Source: Polyangiaceae bacterium (GTDB lineage Bacteria; Myxococcota_A; Polyangia; Polyangiales; Polyangiaceae). Taken from it: a stretch of DNA of 64,000 nt. Of the stretch, positions 63,245 to 64,000 are shown in pieces (positions within the stretch are counted from its first letter, which is position 1; each line of letters opens with the position of its first letter). Location of the stretch: NCBI GenBank assembly GCA_013361525.1, contig JABFXY010000096.1:30434-94433 (forward strand). The letters are read 5' to 3'. The notes under the pieces are model-generated. The model was not told where the DNA came from. It searched no databases and worked only from the letters and a program-made list of their open reading frames with translations. Position numbers and translations under genes: made by a program.

Positions 63245-64000
63245 ATGGGGACCGCCGGCGAGATTGAGGATTTGGTCTTCCAGACGCTGCTCGAGCAGCC
63301 CGTGCCGGTGGCGATCTTTTGTTGGCGTCCGACCGAGGGCTGGGCAGTCGAGTTCGTATCGCCCAACGTGAGGCACGTACTCGGCTACACCGCGGAAGAC
63401 TTTCTCTCTCGCCGGGTTTTGTACGCCGACATCGTTCATCCCGAGGACATCGAGCGTGTCACGCGCGAAGTCCAGGCACACAGCGGCTCCGGCGATGCAG
63501 CGTTCGAGCACGAAGACTACCGCATTATCGATCCGCAAGGACGCACGCGGTGGGTGCGCGACGTGACCGCGGCGATACGCGATGCCAGCGGTCGCGTGAC
63601 GCGTTTGATCGGATACATTTTCGAGAGCACGGCGCGCCACGAAGCGCTGGAAGCGCTCGCCGCGGCCAAGCACGAGGCGGAGGCGGCGACGCGAGCCCGG
63701 ACCGAGTTCTTCATGAACGTGAGCCACGAGTTCCGGACGCCGCTCACGCTTCTGCTCGGCCCGCTCGACGACCTCCTCGCGGGACCCCTCGAGACCGAAC
63801 AGCGAGATGCCCTTCAGACGATGCGCCGCAATGCGCATCGCCTGCTGCGCCTCGTGAGCTCACTTCTCGCCTTCGCGCCGATCGACGCAGGGCGCGCGTC
63901 CGCCACCTTCACCGCGACGGATCTCGCGGCATCGACCCGTGAGATTGCCGGGCTCTTCCTATCGGCGGCGCACAACGCGAACCTCGACCTCGTCCTGGAC
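63245..64000 (+). CDS. PAS-domain histidine kinase, C-terminus beyond window
   Basis: 252 residues are visible. A PAS domain spans about 15-135 (FVSPNVRHVLGYTAEDFLSR, YRIIDPQGRTRWVRDV), followed by a short coiled coil and HisKA with the phosphorylatable His in NVSHEFRTPLTLLLGPLDDL. The HATPase domain and any receiver are cut off. It is the first gene after nnrS on the same strand, with 106 bp between. It may sense redox state or a ligand for the preceding cluster. Confidence 0.85.
   Translation, partial: MGTAGEIEDLVFQTLLEQPVPVAIFCWRPTEGWAVEFVSPNVRHVLGYTAEDFLSRRVLYADIVHPEDIERVTREVQAHSGSGDAAFEHEDYRIIDPQGRTRWVRDVTAAIRDASGRVTRLIGYIFESTARHEALEALAAAKHEAEAATRARTEFFMNVSHEFRTPLTLLLGPLDDLLAGPLETEQRDALQTMRRNAHRLLRLVSSLLAFAPIDAGRASATFTATDLAASTREIAGLFLSAAHNANLDLVLD

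Overview
The window is high-GC, gene-dense DNA of a Gram-negative bacterium. Its lipoproteins, large hybrid kinases, sigma-54 apparatus, myxobacterial-looking Cys-pair and Cys-rich small proteins and many lineage-specific hypotheticals suggest a Myxococcota (Polyangia-like) chromosome. That placement is inference. No rRNA, tRNA, insertion sequence or CRISPR array was seen.

Layout. 1-5.3 kb: truncated Mg2+ P-type ATPase (mgtA), a degenerate Hsp70-like ATPase, a small winged-helix protein, a purple-acid-phosphatase-like lipoprotein and a fragment of a sigma-54 activator. 5.4-10 kb: a ClC channel and a sulfur operon (two YeeE/YedE halves, persulfide dioxygenase, rhodanese) divergent from a TauE exporter, with a phased GTTTCA array between them. 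10.1-14.6 kb: a broken copy of an unknown gene family (here called family A), then a CheB-CheR-PAS-kinase-receiver fusion. 14.6-18.3 kb: hypothetical genes around a 12-unit palindrome array of 42-bp period. 18-31 kb: pckA and three copies of a methyltransferase module. 31-48 kb: a stress and dormancy-like set (P-type ATPases, ADP-forming acyl-CoA synthetase, Usp, HAD-GH65 sugar phosphorylase, DUF1540, phosphoribosyltransferase, nicotinate phosphoribosyltransferase, CBS, flavodoxin, trehalose synthase). 48-55 kb: lipoprotein, second DUF1540, CBS, receiver, Ca2+-type ATPase, OsmC. 55-63 kb: a molybdopterin oxidoreductase / ferredoxin / Rieske / cytochrome b cluster with a TDT transporter, hemerythrin and NnrS, then a truncated PAS histidine kinase.

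The most striking signal is regulatory. Three loci carrying paralogous SAM methyltransferases (operon starting at 24594 minus, gene at 27598 minus, gene at 29022 plus) share a near-perfect sigma-54 promoter (GGCACG-N4-TTGC). Each also has an upstream element CTACGTCAAnTTGT whose first base lies 134, 134 and 133 bp before the -24 GG. One copy of the element lies at the start of a divergent sigma-54 activator gene without a sensory domain (ending 25713), the obvious candidate regulator. Family A proteins sit beside two of the methyltransferases, and broken copies lie at 10.1 and 25.76 kb. Further good sigma-54 promoters precede the sulfur operon, the CheB-CheR kinase, a lipoprotein, both DUF1540 genes and a CBS gene, so much of the window looks like one or more sigma-54 regulons.

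Functionally the genes fit survival at low oxygen or low energy: nitrate/NO handling, persulfide detoxification, ion pumps, substrate-level ATP from acyl-CoA, disaccharide phosphorolysis, NAD salvage, Usp and CBS proteins. Several families (PncB, PRTase, HAD-GH65, Usp, CBS, P-type ATPase) are the same as in the Mycobacterium tuberculosis DosR dormancy regulon.
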